From: Burkholderia sp. Ax-1724
GTDB taxonomy: Bacteria; Pseudomonadota; Gammaproteobacteria; Burkholderiales; Burkholderiaceae
DNA length: 64,000 nucleotides
Assembly: GCF_011752995.1 (NCBI RefSeq)
Contig: NZ_VWWL01000009.1
Span: 62,001-126,000, forward strand
Direction: 5' to 3'
Shown: positions 1-8,691 of the stretch, piece by piece
How the letters are laid out: every line of letters begins with the position of its first letter
Position numbering within the stretch: position 1 is the first letter of the stretch
Position numbers and translations under genes: made by a program
The notes under the pieces: generated by a model
What the model saw: the letters and a program-made list of their open reading frames with translations, nothing else
Told to the model about the DNA's origin: nothing
Databases searched by the model: none

Positions 1-94
1 GCATTCTGGGCGACGCCGCGCGTTAGCGCAACGCACGTCCGCTTCACGCATCCTGAGCGAATCCGAATTCGCCGCAGTCCGTCAAGGAGACACC

Positions 95-1462
95 ATGAGC
101 TTGCCCGGCAAATCCGCCGCCGCGAAACCCAGGGAACGCCGTCCGTTCTACCTCGATCTGTCCTTCCAGGTATTGGCCGGCATGGCGTTAGGCATCGCCA
201 CGGGTTACTTCTTTCCGAAGTTCGGCATCAACCTGCAACCTCTCGGCGATGCCTTTATCCGCATCATCCAGATGCTGATCGGCCCGATCATCTTCTGTAC
301 GGTGTGCAGCGGCATTGCGGGCGTGAGCGATTTCAAGAAAGTCGGCCGCGTCGCGATCAAGGCGCTCTTCTATTTCGAAGTGGTGACGTCGATCGCGCTG
401 GTACTCGGTCTCGTGGTCGTGAACCTGCTCAAGCCCGGTGTCGGCATGAACGTGGACATGCACAGCGTGCATTCCGCCGCCGTCGATACGTATGTCGCCA
501 AGGCGCATCACTTCGTCACGACGAGCGAATTCCTGCTCAATGTGATTCCGCACACGGCAATCAGCGCGTTCGCCGGCGGCGACGTGTTGCAGGTGCTGTT
601 CTTCTCGGTGCTATTCGCATTCGGACTCGCCGCGATCGGCGAGCGCGCACAGCCGGCCATGGACCTGATCGAAGCGGTGTCGGGTTCGCTCTTCTGGATC
701 ATCGGGCTCACGATGAAAATCGCGCCGCTCGCCGCATTCGGCGCGATCTCCTTCACGGTCAGCAAGTTCGGGTTCGGCACGCTGATCTCGCTCGGCAAGC
801 TCGTGCTCGAGTTCTATCTGACCTGCGCGCTGTTCATTCTGCTGATTCTCTGGCCGATCGCGAGGGTCAACGGCTTCAGTCTGCTGCGTTTGATGCGCTA
901 TATCGGCGCGGAGTTGCTGCTCGTGATCGGCACGAGTTCTTCGGAGACGGTATTTCCGCAACTGATCGACAAGCTCGAACGGCTCGGATGCGAGAAGTCG
1001 GTGGTCGGTCTGGTTTTGCCGACGGCCTATACGTTCAATCACGACGGCACCTGCCTGTACTTCGCCGCGGCGGCGGTCTTTCTCGCCCAGGCCACCAACA
1101 CGCCGATGAACTGGCACGATCAGTTGGTCCTGCTCGCGGTGCTGCTGCTCACGTCGAAAGGCGCGGCAGGGGTGTCCGGCGCGGCCATCGCCGTGCTGGC
1201 GGCTACGCTGACCGCGTCGAACACGATTCCGGTCGAATCCATCGCTCTCGTGCTCGGTATTCACCGAGCCATGTCGAGCGGATTCGTGTTCACCAACATC
1301 ATCGGCAATAGCGTCGCAACCATTGTCGTGGCGAACTGGGAAAAGGCGCTCGACCGCGTTGCGCTGAGCCGCGAACTGGCGGCGGGCTTCCGGCCGGATG
1401 CGATTGCGTCCGGCCACCTGAGCCACACGAGCCACCCGAGCGGCGGCCAGGCCGGCAGTTAA
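95..1462 (+). CDS. dctA: C4-dicarboxylate:cation symporter, DctA/DAACS family
   Basis: This inner-membrane secondary carrier is predicted to import dicarboxylates with protons or sodium. The 455 residues match the usual family length. Several hydrophobic segments are visible, as are the serine-rich signature GTSSSET (about residues 279-285) and the FNHDGT motif (about 314-319), both in the substrate and cation site of this family. An AGGAG ribosome site lies just before the ATG. The C-terminus is Gly/Ser/His-rich and probably disordered. It is followed by a porin and by ligJ-ligK, so its substrate may be a carboxylated ring-cleavage intermediate or a related diacid rather than succinate. The family call is firm; the substrate is inferred from context. 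Confidence 0.9.
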   Translation: MSLPGKSAAAKPRERRPFYLDLSFQVLAGMALGIATGYFFPKFGINLQPLGDAFIRIIQMLIGPIIFCTVCSGIAGVSDFKKVGRVAIKALFYFEVVTSIALVLGLVVVNLLKPGVGMNVDMHSVHSAAVDTYVAKAHHFVTTSEFLLNVIPHTAISAFAGGDVLQVLFFSVLFAFGLAAIGERAQPAMDLIEAVSGSLFWIIGLTMKIAPLAAFGAISFTVSKFGFGTLISLGKLVLEFYLTCALFILLILWPIARVNGFSLLRLMRYIGAELLLVIGTSSSETVFPQLIDKLERLGCEKSVVGLVLPTAYTFNHDGTCLYFAAAAVFLAQATNTPMNWHDQLVLLAVLLLTSKGAAGVSGAAIAVLAATLTASNTIPVESIALVLGIHRAMSSGFVFTNIIGNSVATIVVANWEKALDRVALSRELAAGFRPDAIASGHLSHTSHPSGGQAGS

Positions 1463-1645
1463 AAGCACTTAAATCACCTGAAGCACTTGCCTGTCACACC
1501 AGCTGAGCCGCCGAGCCGGTTCAGCGGGTTCGACGCACCCGAAAAGAATGCAACGGATCACTTCGCGTAACGAGTTATACGAATCGGATGAGAGGTTTTT
1601 TCTCTTCATTCAATCCAGATAAATACATCGGATTAGAGACATATC

Positions 1646-2677
1646 ATGAAAACAAAGATTTGGAGAACGATTGGAGCAGGGTTGTCGCTGGCGGCGGGCA
1701 CGATGTCCGCGCATGCGCAAACCAGTGTCCAGATATACGGCACGGTAGATGGCGGCGTGCGTTACCAGAACAATGCGGCCGTCGGTGGCGGCTCGGTGGT
1801 GACGATGAATTCCAACGGCTACTACAGTTCGAACAAACTCGGCTTTCTGGGCCGGGAAGACCTCGGTGGCGGCTGGAACGCGCACTTCCGGCTGGAGAGC
1901 GGATTCAATCTCGGCAACGGCCAGCTGGACAACACCAACGGTGTGCTGTTCAACCGGCAAGCGTATGTCGGCATTGGGCACACGAAATACGGGTCGATCG
2001 ATCTCGGGCGCCAGTACACGATCTCGCACGACATCATCAGCATTTACGATCCATTCGGCTTTCACTTCACGCCGATCCTGCCGTTGACCACCGCGTCGGA
2101 CGGCACGCGCAACAACAACGCCATCAAGTACAAGAACGACTTCGGGCCGCTGCTGTTCGAAGCGGACAACTCGTTCGGCGGCGTGGCGGGCGATTTCAGC
2201 AGCGGGGCGACGCGCTCGGTCGGCCTGAGCTATGGCATGGGGCCGGCCAGCATCGGCGGCGTGTACGGGCATCGCAACATTCTGAGCGGCACGACCTACG
2301 TCAGCGACAGCTATTACATGGCCGGCGCCGCTTACCAGATCGGCCCGGTGCGTGTGTCGGGCGGCTTCATGTCGGAAGACCAGCAGAACCCCAACGCGGC
2401 GCACCAGGTGACGAACAACGCGTTCGGCGGCCTTGCCTGGAGCATCAAGCCGGACCTGGTCTTCACCGGCGGCTACTATCAGACCACCGTTTCCACCGAC
2501 AAGGCGAGCCGCCGCGGCATCTCGGTGGTGTCGCTCGCTTATCTGCTGTCCAAGCGCACTACGCTGTACAGCGAACTCGATTACACGTCGTACAAACACG
2601 CCGTGGTCAGCACGTTGAACCCGGCCGGCGCGTCGAGTCAGACCGCCGTCACCGTGGGTCTCGACGTGCTGTTCTAA
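1646..2677 (+). CDS. Outer-membrane porin, Gram-negative (Burkholderia OmpC-like) family
   Basis: A 343-residue trimeric beta-barrel porin. A signal peptide ends around residue 24 (SAHA, then QTSVQIYG), and the mature start has the classic YGTVDGGV strand of this family. Typical internal features are FLGREDLGGGW, the RLESGF strand and the NRQAYVGI loop. The protein ends in an aromatic-hydrophobic pattern (GLDVLF) with a terminal Phe, the usual BAM recognition signal. It lies between the dctA-like carrier and ligJ on the same strand, so it probably gives outer-membrane passage to the same substrate. Confidence 0.92.
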   Translation: MKTKIWRTIGAGLSLAAGTMSAHAQTSVQIYGTVDGGVRYQNNAAVGGGSVVTMNSNGYYSSNKLGFLGREDLGGGWNAHFRLESGFNLGNGQLDNTNGVLFNRQAYVGIGHTKYGSIDLGRQYTISHDIISIYDPFGFHFTPILPLTTASDGTRNNNAIKYKNDFGPLLFEADNSFGGVAGDFSSGATRSVGLSYGMGPASIGGVYGHRNILSGTTYVSDSYYMAGAAYQIGPVRVSGGFMSEDQQNPNAAHQVTNNAFGGLAWSIKPDLVFTGGYYQTTVSTDKASRRGISVVSLAYLLSKRTTLYSELDYTSYKHAVVSTLNPAGASSQTAVTVGLDVLF

Positions 2678-2744
2678 CCGTTCAAACCGACAGGCAAACG
2701 CGCGTTGGCGGTATCGCGCGCTGAATTTCCAGGGAGAGCCAGGC

Positions 2745-3770
2745 ATGATTATCGATATCCACGGCCACTATACGACCGCGCCGAAAGCATTGGAGACGTG
2801 GCGTAACCGCCAGATCGCAGGCATTGCGAATCCGTCGGCGATGCCCAAGGTATCGGAGTTGCAGATCAGCGACGACGAACTGCGCGAGTCGATCGAGAAC
2901 AATCAGTTGAGGCTCATGCGCGAACGCGGCCTCGATCTGACGATCTTCAGTCCGCGCGCGAGCTTTATGGCGCATCACATTGGCGATGCCGCCATCTCGG
3001 CAACATGGGCCGCGATCTGCAACGAGCTGTGCTATCGCGTGAGCCAGTTGTTCCCCGGGCATTTCGTGCCGGCCGCGATGCTGCCGCAAAGTCCGGGCGT
3101 GGATACGGCCACCTGCATTCCTGAACTCGTCAAATGCGTCGAGCAGTACGGCAATGTCGCGATCAATCTGAATCCCGATCCGTCGGGCGGTCACTGGACC
3201 AGTCCGCCGCTGTCGGATCGCTACTGGTACCCGATCTACGAGAAGATGGTGGAGTACGATATTCCCGCCATGGTTCACGTGAGCACGAGCTGCAATGCGT
3301 GCTTCCACACGACCGGCGCGCATTATCTGAATGCGGATACGACCGCCTGCATGCAATGCCTGACCTCGGACCTGTTCCGCGACTTCCCCACGCTGCGTTT
3401 CGTGATTCCGCACGGCGGCGGCGCGGTGCCGTATCACTGGGGACGCTTTCGCGGTCTCGCGCAGGAGTTGAAAAAGCCTTTGCTGAAGGACCATCTGCTC
3501 AACAATATTTTCTTCGACACCTGCGTCTATCACCAACCCGGTATCGATCTGCTGACGCGCGTGATTCCCGTCGACAACATCCTGTTCGCGAGCGAGATGA
3601 TCGGCGCGGTGCGCGGCATCGATCCGGAGACAGGCCACTATTTTGACGATACGAAGCGCTATATCGAAGCGGCGCATGTCGATGCGCAGGAACGCCAGAA
3701 GATCTATGAAGGAAATGCACGGCGTGTTTATCCGCGCCTCGATGCCTTGCTCAAATCGAAGGGGCTGTAA
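2745..3770 (+). CDS. ligJ: 4-oxalomesaconate hydratase (amidohydrolase family 2)
   Basis: This enzyme hydrates 4-oxalomesaconate to 4-carboxy-4-hydroxy-2-oxoadipate in the protocatechuate/gallate 4,5-cleavage pathway. At 341 residues it has the same length as Sphingobium LigJ, and long stretches agree with that protein as I remember it: the N-terminal IDIHGHY metal motif (His6, His8), [54 protein letters not shown], and [20 protein letters not shown] near the C-terminus. A strong GGAGAG ribosome site precedes the ATG. It stops three bases before the aldolase gene, consistent with one operon. It is unrelated to the GalB-type hydratase that does the same step in Pseudomonas. Confidence 0.93.
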   Translation: MIIDIHGHYTTAPKALETWRNRQIAGIANPSAMPKVSELQISDDELRESIENNQLRLMRERGLDLTIFSPRASFMAHHIGDAAISATWAAICNELCYRVSQLFPGHFVPAAMLPQSPGVDTATCIPELVKCVEQYGNVAINLNPDPSGGHWTSPPLSDRYWYPIYEKMVEYDIPAMVHVSTSCNACFHTTGAHYLNADTTACMQCLTSDLFRDFPTLRFVIPHGGGAVPYHWGRFRGLAQELKKPLLKDHLLNNIFFDTCVYHQPGIDLLTRVIPVDNILFASEMIGAVRGIDPETGHYFDDTKRYIEAAHVDAQERQKIYEGNARRVYPRLDALLKSKGL

Positions 3771-3772
3771 TC

Positions 3773-4456
3773 ATGTATGAACTCGGAGTGGTTTATCGCA
3801 ACATCGAGCGCGCGGATGCCGGCGTGGCCGAAAAACTCGGCGCGCTCGGTTCGGCAACCGTGCATGAGGCCATGGGCCGCGTGGGCCTGCTCAAGCCTTA
3901 TATGCGCCCGATCTATGCGGGCGCGACGGCGGCCGGCACGGCCGTCACCGTGCTGCTGCATCCCGGCGACAACTGGATGCTGCACGTCGCGGCCGAGCAG
4001 ATTCGCCCCGGCGACATGGTCGTGGCCGCGCTGACCGCCGATTGCACGGACGGCTACTTCGGTGATTTGCTGGCCACCAGCTTCAAGGCGCGCGGCGCGC
4101 GCGGCTTGATTATCGACGCGGGCGTACGCGACGTCAGCGTGCTCGCCGAGATGAACTTCCCCGTGTGGAGCAAGGCGATTTCGGCGAAAGGCACGATCAA
4201 GGCGACCCTGGGTTCGGTCAATATCCCGGTGGTCTGCGCGGGCGCACTCGTCGTACCCGGCGATGTCGTGGTGGCGGATCAGGACGGCGTGGTCGTGGTG
4301 CCGCAAGCGATGGCGGAGAAAACGCTCGAAAACGCCCAGGCGCGAGAGGCGAACGAAGCGCAGAAGCGCGCGACGCTCGCCTCGGGCGTACTCGGGCTCG
4401 ACATGTACAAGATGCGCGAGCCGCTGGAAAAGCTGGGCTTGCGTTATATCGACTGA
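3773..4456 (+). CDS. ligK: 4-carboxy-4-hydroxy-2-oxoadipate aldolase (RraA-like fold)
   Basis: This class II aldolase cleaves 4-carboxy-4-hydroxy-2-oxoadipate to pyruvate and oxaloacetate, the last step after LigJ; many family members also decarboxylate oxaloacetate. The 227 residues have the RraA-like layout: a [11 protein letters not shown] start, the [12 protein letters not shown] segment, the [11 protein letters not shown] motif carrying the conserved Arg and metal-binding Asp, and the [15 protein letters not shown] segment. It begins two bases after the ligJ stop. HMG aldolase (ProA) activity is possible in the same family, but the ligJ neighbour supports the assignment. Confidence 0.92.
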   Translation: MYELGVVYRNIERADAGVAEKLGALGSATVHEAMGRVGLLKPYMRPIYAGATAAGTAVTVLLHPGDNWMLHVAAEQIRPGDMVVAALTADCTDGYFGDLLATSFKARGARGLIIDAGVRDVSVLAEMNFPVWSKAISAKGTIKATLGSVNIPVVCAGALVVPGDVVVADQDGVVVVPQAMAEKTLENAQAREANEAQKRATLASGVLGLDMYKMREPLEKLGLRYID

Positions 4457-4480
4457 CGCCCGTTGAGCATTGGCGCGGTC

Positions 4481-4525
4481 GCGCAGCCGGCTGCGCACCG
4501 CGTTTCTTCGCGCCGTTGCCGGCGC
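4481..4525. terminator. Palindrome and hairpin between convergent genes
   Basis: A perfect 16-bp palindrome, GCGCAGCCGGCTGCGC (4481-4496), is followed by a GCGCCG/CGGCGC stem with a TTGC loop (4510-4525). Both lie in the short gap between ligK and the convergent ABC binding-protein gene. They may act as a two-way terminator, but neither has a good T-run, so the role is uncertain. Confidence 0.35.
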
Positions 4526-4531
4526 GGCGGC

Positions 4532-5536
4532 TCATATCTTGACGCTGTAATCGGCGACCTTGATCGGCGCGTTGATGATCCTGCGCTGGGCGAGCCAGTC
4601 GGCGGCCCGTTGCAGTTGCGCCATGAAGGCCGCGTCGTCGGGCTCGTGAAACTGGTTCACGCGCTTCAGGCTCGCGAGATAGTCGCGCACCTGATCCGGA
4701 TATTTGGCCTCGTTTTGCGCGAGCGATTCCGATTCGCCCGGGTGAGCCGACTGCCACGCGCCTTCCACGTAATACGCGTCGAGTACGGCGCGCACCAGCG
4801 CGGAATTTTCTTCGGCGAACTGACGGCGTGTGACGAGCGAGCTGTAGTCGACGAGGAAGTCGAGATCGCGCCCTTCGCTGAAGATGTCGCGGGCGTCGTT
4901 CGAATAGCGCGCGATATCCACGGCGGGCGACCACATCGACCACGCGTCGACCTTGCCTTGCGCGAATGCGGGCGCGGCATCGGGCGGATTCAGATAGACG
5001 AACTCGACCTTGCTGCGATCGACATGATGCTTCTCCAGCGCCGCAATCAGCAGGAATTCGCCGAGCCCCGAGCGATTCACCGCAACCTTGCGGCCGGCGA
5101 GATCGGCAACCGAGTGGATGCCGCTCGACTTCTTGACGATGATGGCGGTCGAGCGCGGCGAATACACGTCGAAGGCGGTGAAGACGATGGGCGAGCCCGC
5201 CAGCATCGCGGCGAACGCGGGCGTCGTCGAGCCCCAGAAGCCGAAGTCCGCGCTGCCGCCGACCACGGCCTGGATCGACGGCGCATGGTTCGGGAACGGC
5301 CCGATCCATTCGACCTTGATTCCCTTTGCGCCGAGCGTTTTCTCGAACACGCCGCGCTGCCTCGCGATGTCGGGCAGGCTGCCGTAGCCCCAGCCGATGC
5401 GAACCGTGTCGGTATTGCGCGTGAGCTTGCGCGGTTCGGCACTGCGGGCGGGAAGGACGTTCGCGGCGGCGGCGCCGGCCAGCAGTCCGCCCGCCGCGCG
5501 CAGAAGCTGGCGGCGAGTCAGTGAAGCATCGTTCAT
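4532..5536 (-). CDS. ABC transporter substrate-binding protein, sulfonate/nitrate/taurine type (SsuA-like)
   Basis: The 334-residue periplasmic receptor has a twin-arginine signal (RRQLLRAA, residues 8-15) with cleavage near ARSA (residue 33). The mature part has the SsuA/NrtA pattern: an IGWGYGSLPDIARQRGVFE start, the AVVGGSADFGFWGSTTPAFA ligand-site region and the LAGRKVAVNRSGLGEFLL hinge. It is the last gene of a leftward permease-ATPase-receptor operon, and the divergent gene encodes an SsuD-like monooxygenase. This points to alkanesulfonate or related organosulfur uptake, but the ligand cannot be read from sequence. Confidence 0.85.
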   Translation of the reverse strand: MNDASLTRRQLLRAAGGLLAGAAAANVLPARSAEPRKLTRNTDTVRIGWGYGSLPDIARQRGVFEKTLGAKGIKVEWIGPFPNHAPSIQAVVGGSADFGFWGSTTPAFAAMLAGSPIVFTAFDVYSPRSTAIIVKKSSGIHSVADLAGRKVAVNRSGLGEFLLIAALEKHHVDRSKVEFVYLNPPDAAPAFAQGKVDAWSMWSPAVDIARYSNDARDIFSEGRDLDFLVDYSSLVTRRQFAEENSALVRAVLDAYYVEGAWQSAHPGESESLAQNEAKYPDQVRDYLASLKRVNQFHEPDDAAFMAQLQRAADWLAQRRIINAPIKVADYSVKI

Positions 5537-5569
5537 TCGTGGTGGTTCCTTGTGTGGAGAGCGAGCGGT

Positions 5570-6313
5570 TCAGTGGGATTGAACGCCCAGTTCTTCGAGC
5601 AGCCTGAGCCGCAATGCTCGCGGCGTGTGATCCTGCGGGCGGAACGACGCGGCGATGCGCCCGGCACGCATGACGAGAGGCCGGTCCGCGAGCGTGAGTG
5701 CTTCGTCGACGTCATGAGTCACGATCAGCACGCCCGGTGCATGGCGCGCGACCAGTTCCTTGACGAGCCCGTGCATCTTGATGCGCGTGAGCGCGTCGAG
5801 TGCGGCAAACGGTTCGTCCAGCAACAGCAGCGCGGGGTCGCGCACGAGCGCGCGCGCCAGTGCGACACGCTGCGCCTGACCGCCGGAGAGATTGCGCGGC
5901 CAGTCGTCCTCGCGGCCCGCCAGTCCGACTTCGGCCAGCGCATGCGCCGCGCCTGTGCGGCCAATGCGGGACTCGTGGCCGAGCGCGACGTTTTCCCATA
6001 AGGTGGCCCACGGCAACAGGCGATGCTCCTGAAACACGACGGATGGCCGCTCGGGGGCGCGAATCAGTCCGGCATCGAGTCTGTCGAGACCCGCCAGCGC
6101 GCGCAGTAGCGTGGTCTTGCCGCAGCCGCTTTCGCCGAGCAGTGCGACGAATTCGCCTTGACGGATATCGAGGTCGAGCGCGTCGATGACGACGCGCGCG
6201 CCATACCGGCGCTGCAGGCCGCGCACCGATACGGCTGAAGGCTGCACGGCGGCTTCGCTTGCTCCGCCAGGTTCGTCCGTCGCGTGACGCGATAGTGCGA
6301 GGGTGGCGCTCAT
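5570..6313 (-). CDS. ABC transporter ATP-binding protein (SsuB/TauB type)
   Basis: A 247-residue ATPase with a complete motif set: Walker A GESGCGKTT, Q-loop VVFQEHRLLPW, signature LSGGQAQR, Walker B LLLLDEPFAALD and H-loop THDVDEAL. I chose the ATG at 6313 because it overlaps the permease stop in an ATGA junction, which indicates translational coupling; the longer open frame upstream only shadows the permease. It energises the importer formed with the flanking permease and receptor. Confidence 0.9.
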   Translation of the reverse strand: MSATLALSRHATDEPGGASEAAVQPSAVSVRGLQRRYGARVVIDALDLDIRQGEFVALLGESGCGKTTLLRALAGLDRLDAGLIRAPERPSVVFQEHRLLPWATLWENVALGHESRIGRTGAAHALAEVGLAGREDDWPRNLSGGQAQRVALARALVRDPALLLLDEPFAALDALTRIKMHGLVKELVARHAPGVLIVTHDVDEALTLADRPLVMRAGRIAASFRPQDHTPRALRLRLLEELGVQSH

Positions 6314-7137
6314 GGCTTGCCTCCGTTGGCGTAGTTCGCGTGCCACGAGAGGAAGCGCGCTTCGAGCGAACGAACGAGAGCGTCCGCGGCGACGCCGATA
6401 ATCGCGTAAATCATGATGGTCAGAAGAATGACGTTGGTTTGCAGGAATTCGCGTGCGTCCATCGCGAGAAAGCCGATGCCTCGGGTCGTCGCGAGCGTTT
6501 CGGCGATCACGAGGGCGAGCCACGCATGCGCGAGCGCATAGCGAATGCCCGTGAGGATCGACGGCATCGAGCCGGGCAAAATGATCCGGCGCACAACCGC
6601 GGGCCAGTTCATGCCGATCACCTTGGCGAGTTCCATCAGTTTGGGATCGATCTGGCGAATGCCGAGCATCGTGTTCACATAGATGGGGAACAGCACGGCG
6701 AGCGCGACGAGAAAAATCTTCGCGACTTCGCCCACGCCGAACCATACGATAACGAGCGGCAGCATCGCGAGAAAGGGAATCGCGCGCACCATCTGGAGCG
6801 GACGGTCGACAAGTGCCTGCGCGAGCCGGGAAAAGCCGGACAGCACGCCGAGCGCGAGGCCGATCGTGCCGCCTGCCAGGAAGCCAGTCATGGCGCGCAG
6901 CAGCGAGACGCCGAGATGAACGAACAGGTCGCCGCTGCGGGCAAGATTCCACGCGGTCGCCGCGACGCTGCTCGGCGCCGGCAGCACCTGTGCCGCGATC
7001 CATCCCGCACGCGCGGCGACTTCCCAGAACACCACGATCAGTAGCGGGATAGCCCACGAGAGCCCGTGATAAAAGCGGTCCGCAGCCCGGGACCACGGGA
7101 CAGGGCTGTGTGAAGAAGAGGTTGTGATATCAGCCAT
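6310..7137 (-). CDS. ABC transporter permease (SsuC/TauC type)
   Basis: A 275-residue inner-membrane permease with about six hydrophobic segments and the BPD-transport EAA loop (near ELAKVIGMNWPAVVRRIILP) that contacts the ATPase. It is the first gene of the leftward importer operon, and the gap to the divergent monooxygenase gene holds the likely shared control region. Its stop overlaps the start of the ATPase gene by four bases. The family is clear; sulfonate specificity comes only from context. Confidence 0.9.
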   Translation of the reverse strand: MADITTSSSHSPVPWSRAADRFYHGLSWAIPLLIVVFWEVAARAGWIAAQVLPAPSSVAATAWNLARSGDLFVHLGVSLLRAMTGFLAGGTIGLALGVLSGFSRLAQALVDRPLQMVRAIPFLAMLPLVIVWFGVGEVAKIFLVALAVLFPIYVNTMLGIRQIDPKLMELAKVIGMNWPAVVRRIILPGSMPSILTGIRYALAHAWLALVIAETLATTRGIGFLAMDAREFLQTNVILLTIMIYAIIGVAADALVRSLEARFLSWHANYANGGKP

Positions 7138-7525
7138 GCCGATTCCGTGATTGCGATGAATAGTGGCGTTGTGATGGAGCGCTTATTCTTGTCGAGCTCA
7201 TTCCTCAGGACAAGCAAGCATTGCAGCTATGGATATGCGCCGATGCGATTGGCTTTGCCGGCGGAGTGCGTGCGATCGCAGAATGGATAGGCGTCGTGTC
7301 GCGTATTTTTCCGTTGTAGTGGCTTTCTTTCCGCGAAATGGTCGTTGCTCACGCTTTCGCGCCAATGCCGCGTTCGCTTGCGGTTCGAAAAAGCTATGCG
7401 TCGATTGACGAATAAGCTTTTGCGGTCATTCGGATCATTCCATATCGATAGAAAATAGATCGGCGAGTACGCGGACAAGATTAGGATGACTACCCCTTCA
7501 AACCGTCTTTCCGTGTCTCAAGTCA
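7138..7525. other. Divergent promoter region of importer and monooxygenase
   Basis: This 388-bp gap separates the leftward importer operon from the rightward monooxygenase gene and is clearly more AT-rich than the genes. It contains an inverted repeat, CTTGTC (7188-7193) and GACAAG (7209-7214), with a 15-bp spacer centred on GAGCTC. That is a possible operator. No gene is seen in it. Confidence 0.4.
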
Positions 7526-8587
7526 ATGTCAGCTAAATTTCCACGCTTCGGTGTCTGGGCGCTCGTGCACGGCAGCCGCGCCGCGCTTCAGGACCCCGCG
7601 GAACCCTACGACGCTTCCTGGGCCAGAAACCGGGCCCTCGTGCTTGAAGCCGAGCGTCTCGGCTACGACTCCGTGCTCGTTGCGCAGCATACGGTCAATC
7701 CGCACGACCCGTCGCTCGATCAACTGGAAGCATGGACGGCTTGCGCCGCATTGGCGGCGCTCACCTCGCGCATCGAGATCATCGCGGCGATCAAGCCGTA
7801 TCTCTATCATCCTGTCGTGCTTGCGAAGATGGCGCAGCAGATCGAGCACATCAGCGGCGGGCGTTTCGCGATCAATCTCGTGAATGCATGGAATCGCCCG
7901 GAACTGCAACGCGCCGGGATCGGTTTCGCGGAGCATGACGAACGCTACGCGTATGGCCGCGAATGGATTGCAGTGGTCGAGCGGCTTCTGCTCGGCGAGA
8001 GCGTGAACCATCGCGGCGACAATTTCCGCATCGACGACTACCGGCTGCTTCCGGCCGATCCGTATCGCGCCCGTCCGCTGATCTACGTCGGCGGCGAATC
8101 GGAACCGGCGCGCGAGCTGGTTGCGGCGCATGGCGATGTGTGGTTCATCAACGGCCAGCCGCACGACGACGTCGCGGGCCTGATCGCCGACGTGTCCGCG
8201 CGTGCGCGTCCGGCCGGGCACGCGCCGCTGCGCTTCGGTCTGTCGGCTTTTGTCATCGCGCGCGAGACACAGGCGCAGGCCGACGATCATCTGCAACATC
8301 TGTTCGCGCTGGCCGAACTCGACAAGCCATTGCGCGAGCGGCAGAAGGCCAACACGGATCCCCATACCGTGATGCATCAGACCTTTGCCCGCTCGGCGCG
8401 GGTCGGTTCGAACGGCGGCACGGCAGCGGGACTCGTCGGCGATTACGACACCGTCGCGCAGCGCGTTGCGGCGTTTCACCGGGCGGGCATCGAACTTTTC
8501 ATGCTTCAGTTTCAGCCCTTCGAAGCGGACATGCGCGGTTTCGCGGAAGAGGTCGTGCCGCGCGTGCGCCGGCTGTTGTCCGCATAG
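7526..8587 (+). CDS. FMNH2-dependent alkanesulfonate-type monooxygenase (LLM class, SsuD-like)
   Basis: A 353-residue bacterial luciferase-like TIM barrel that would oxidise its substrate with reduced FMN and oxygen, in the manner of SsuD desulfonation. Supporting features are FGVWALVHGS at the start, LVAQHTVNPHDPSLDQLEAW, the LAKMAQQIEHISGGRFAINLVNAW segment typical of SsuD-type LLM enzymes, and YVGGESEPARELVAAHGD. No clear Shine-Dalgarno precedes the ATG. The divergent sulfonate-type importer suggests uptake followed by desulfonation or other C-S cleavage. A flavin reductase partner is not adjacent. Confidence 0.85.
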   Translation: MSAKFPRFGVWALVHGSRAALQDPAEPYDASWARNRALVLEAERLGYDSVLVAQHTVNPHDPSLDQLEAWTACAALAALTSRIEIIAAIKPYLYHPVVLAKMAQQIEHISGGRFAINLVNAWNRPELQRAGIGFAEHDERYAYGREWIAVVERLLLGESVNHRGDNFRIDDYRLLPADPYRARPLIYVGGESEPARELVAAHGDVWFINGQPHDDVAGLIADVSARARPAGHAPLRFGLSAFVIARETQAQADDHLQHLFALAELDKPLRERQKANTDPHTVMHQTFARSARVGSNGGTAAGLVGDYDTVAQRVAAFHRAGIELFMLQFQPFEADMRGFAEEVVPRVRRLLSA

Positions 8588-8691
8588 GCGCCGAGCGGTT
8601 GGCTCGCGGGATTGTGGGCGCACGGCATTTCTTCGCGGGCCATGCCAGAAGATGTTATGGCGAGCCGATGGGCAAATGGCAAATGGGCAGG

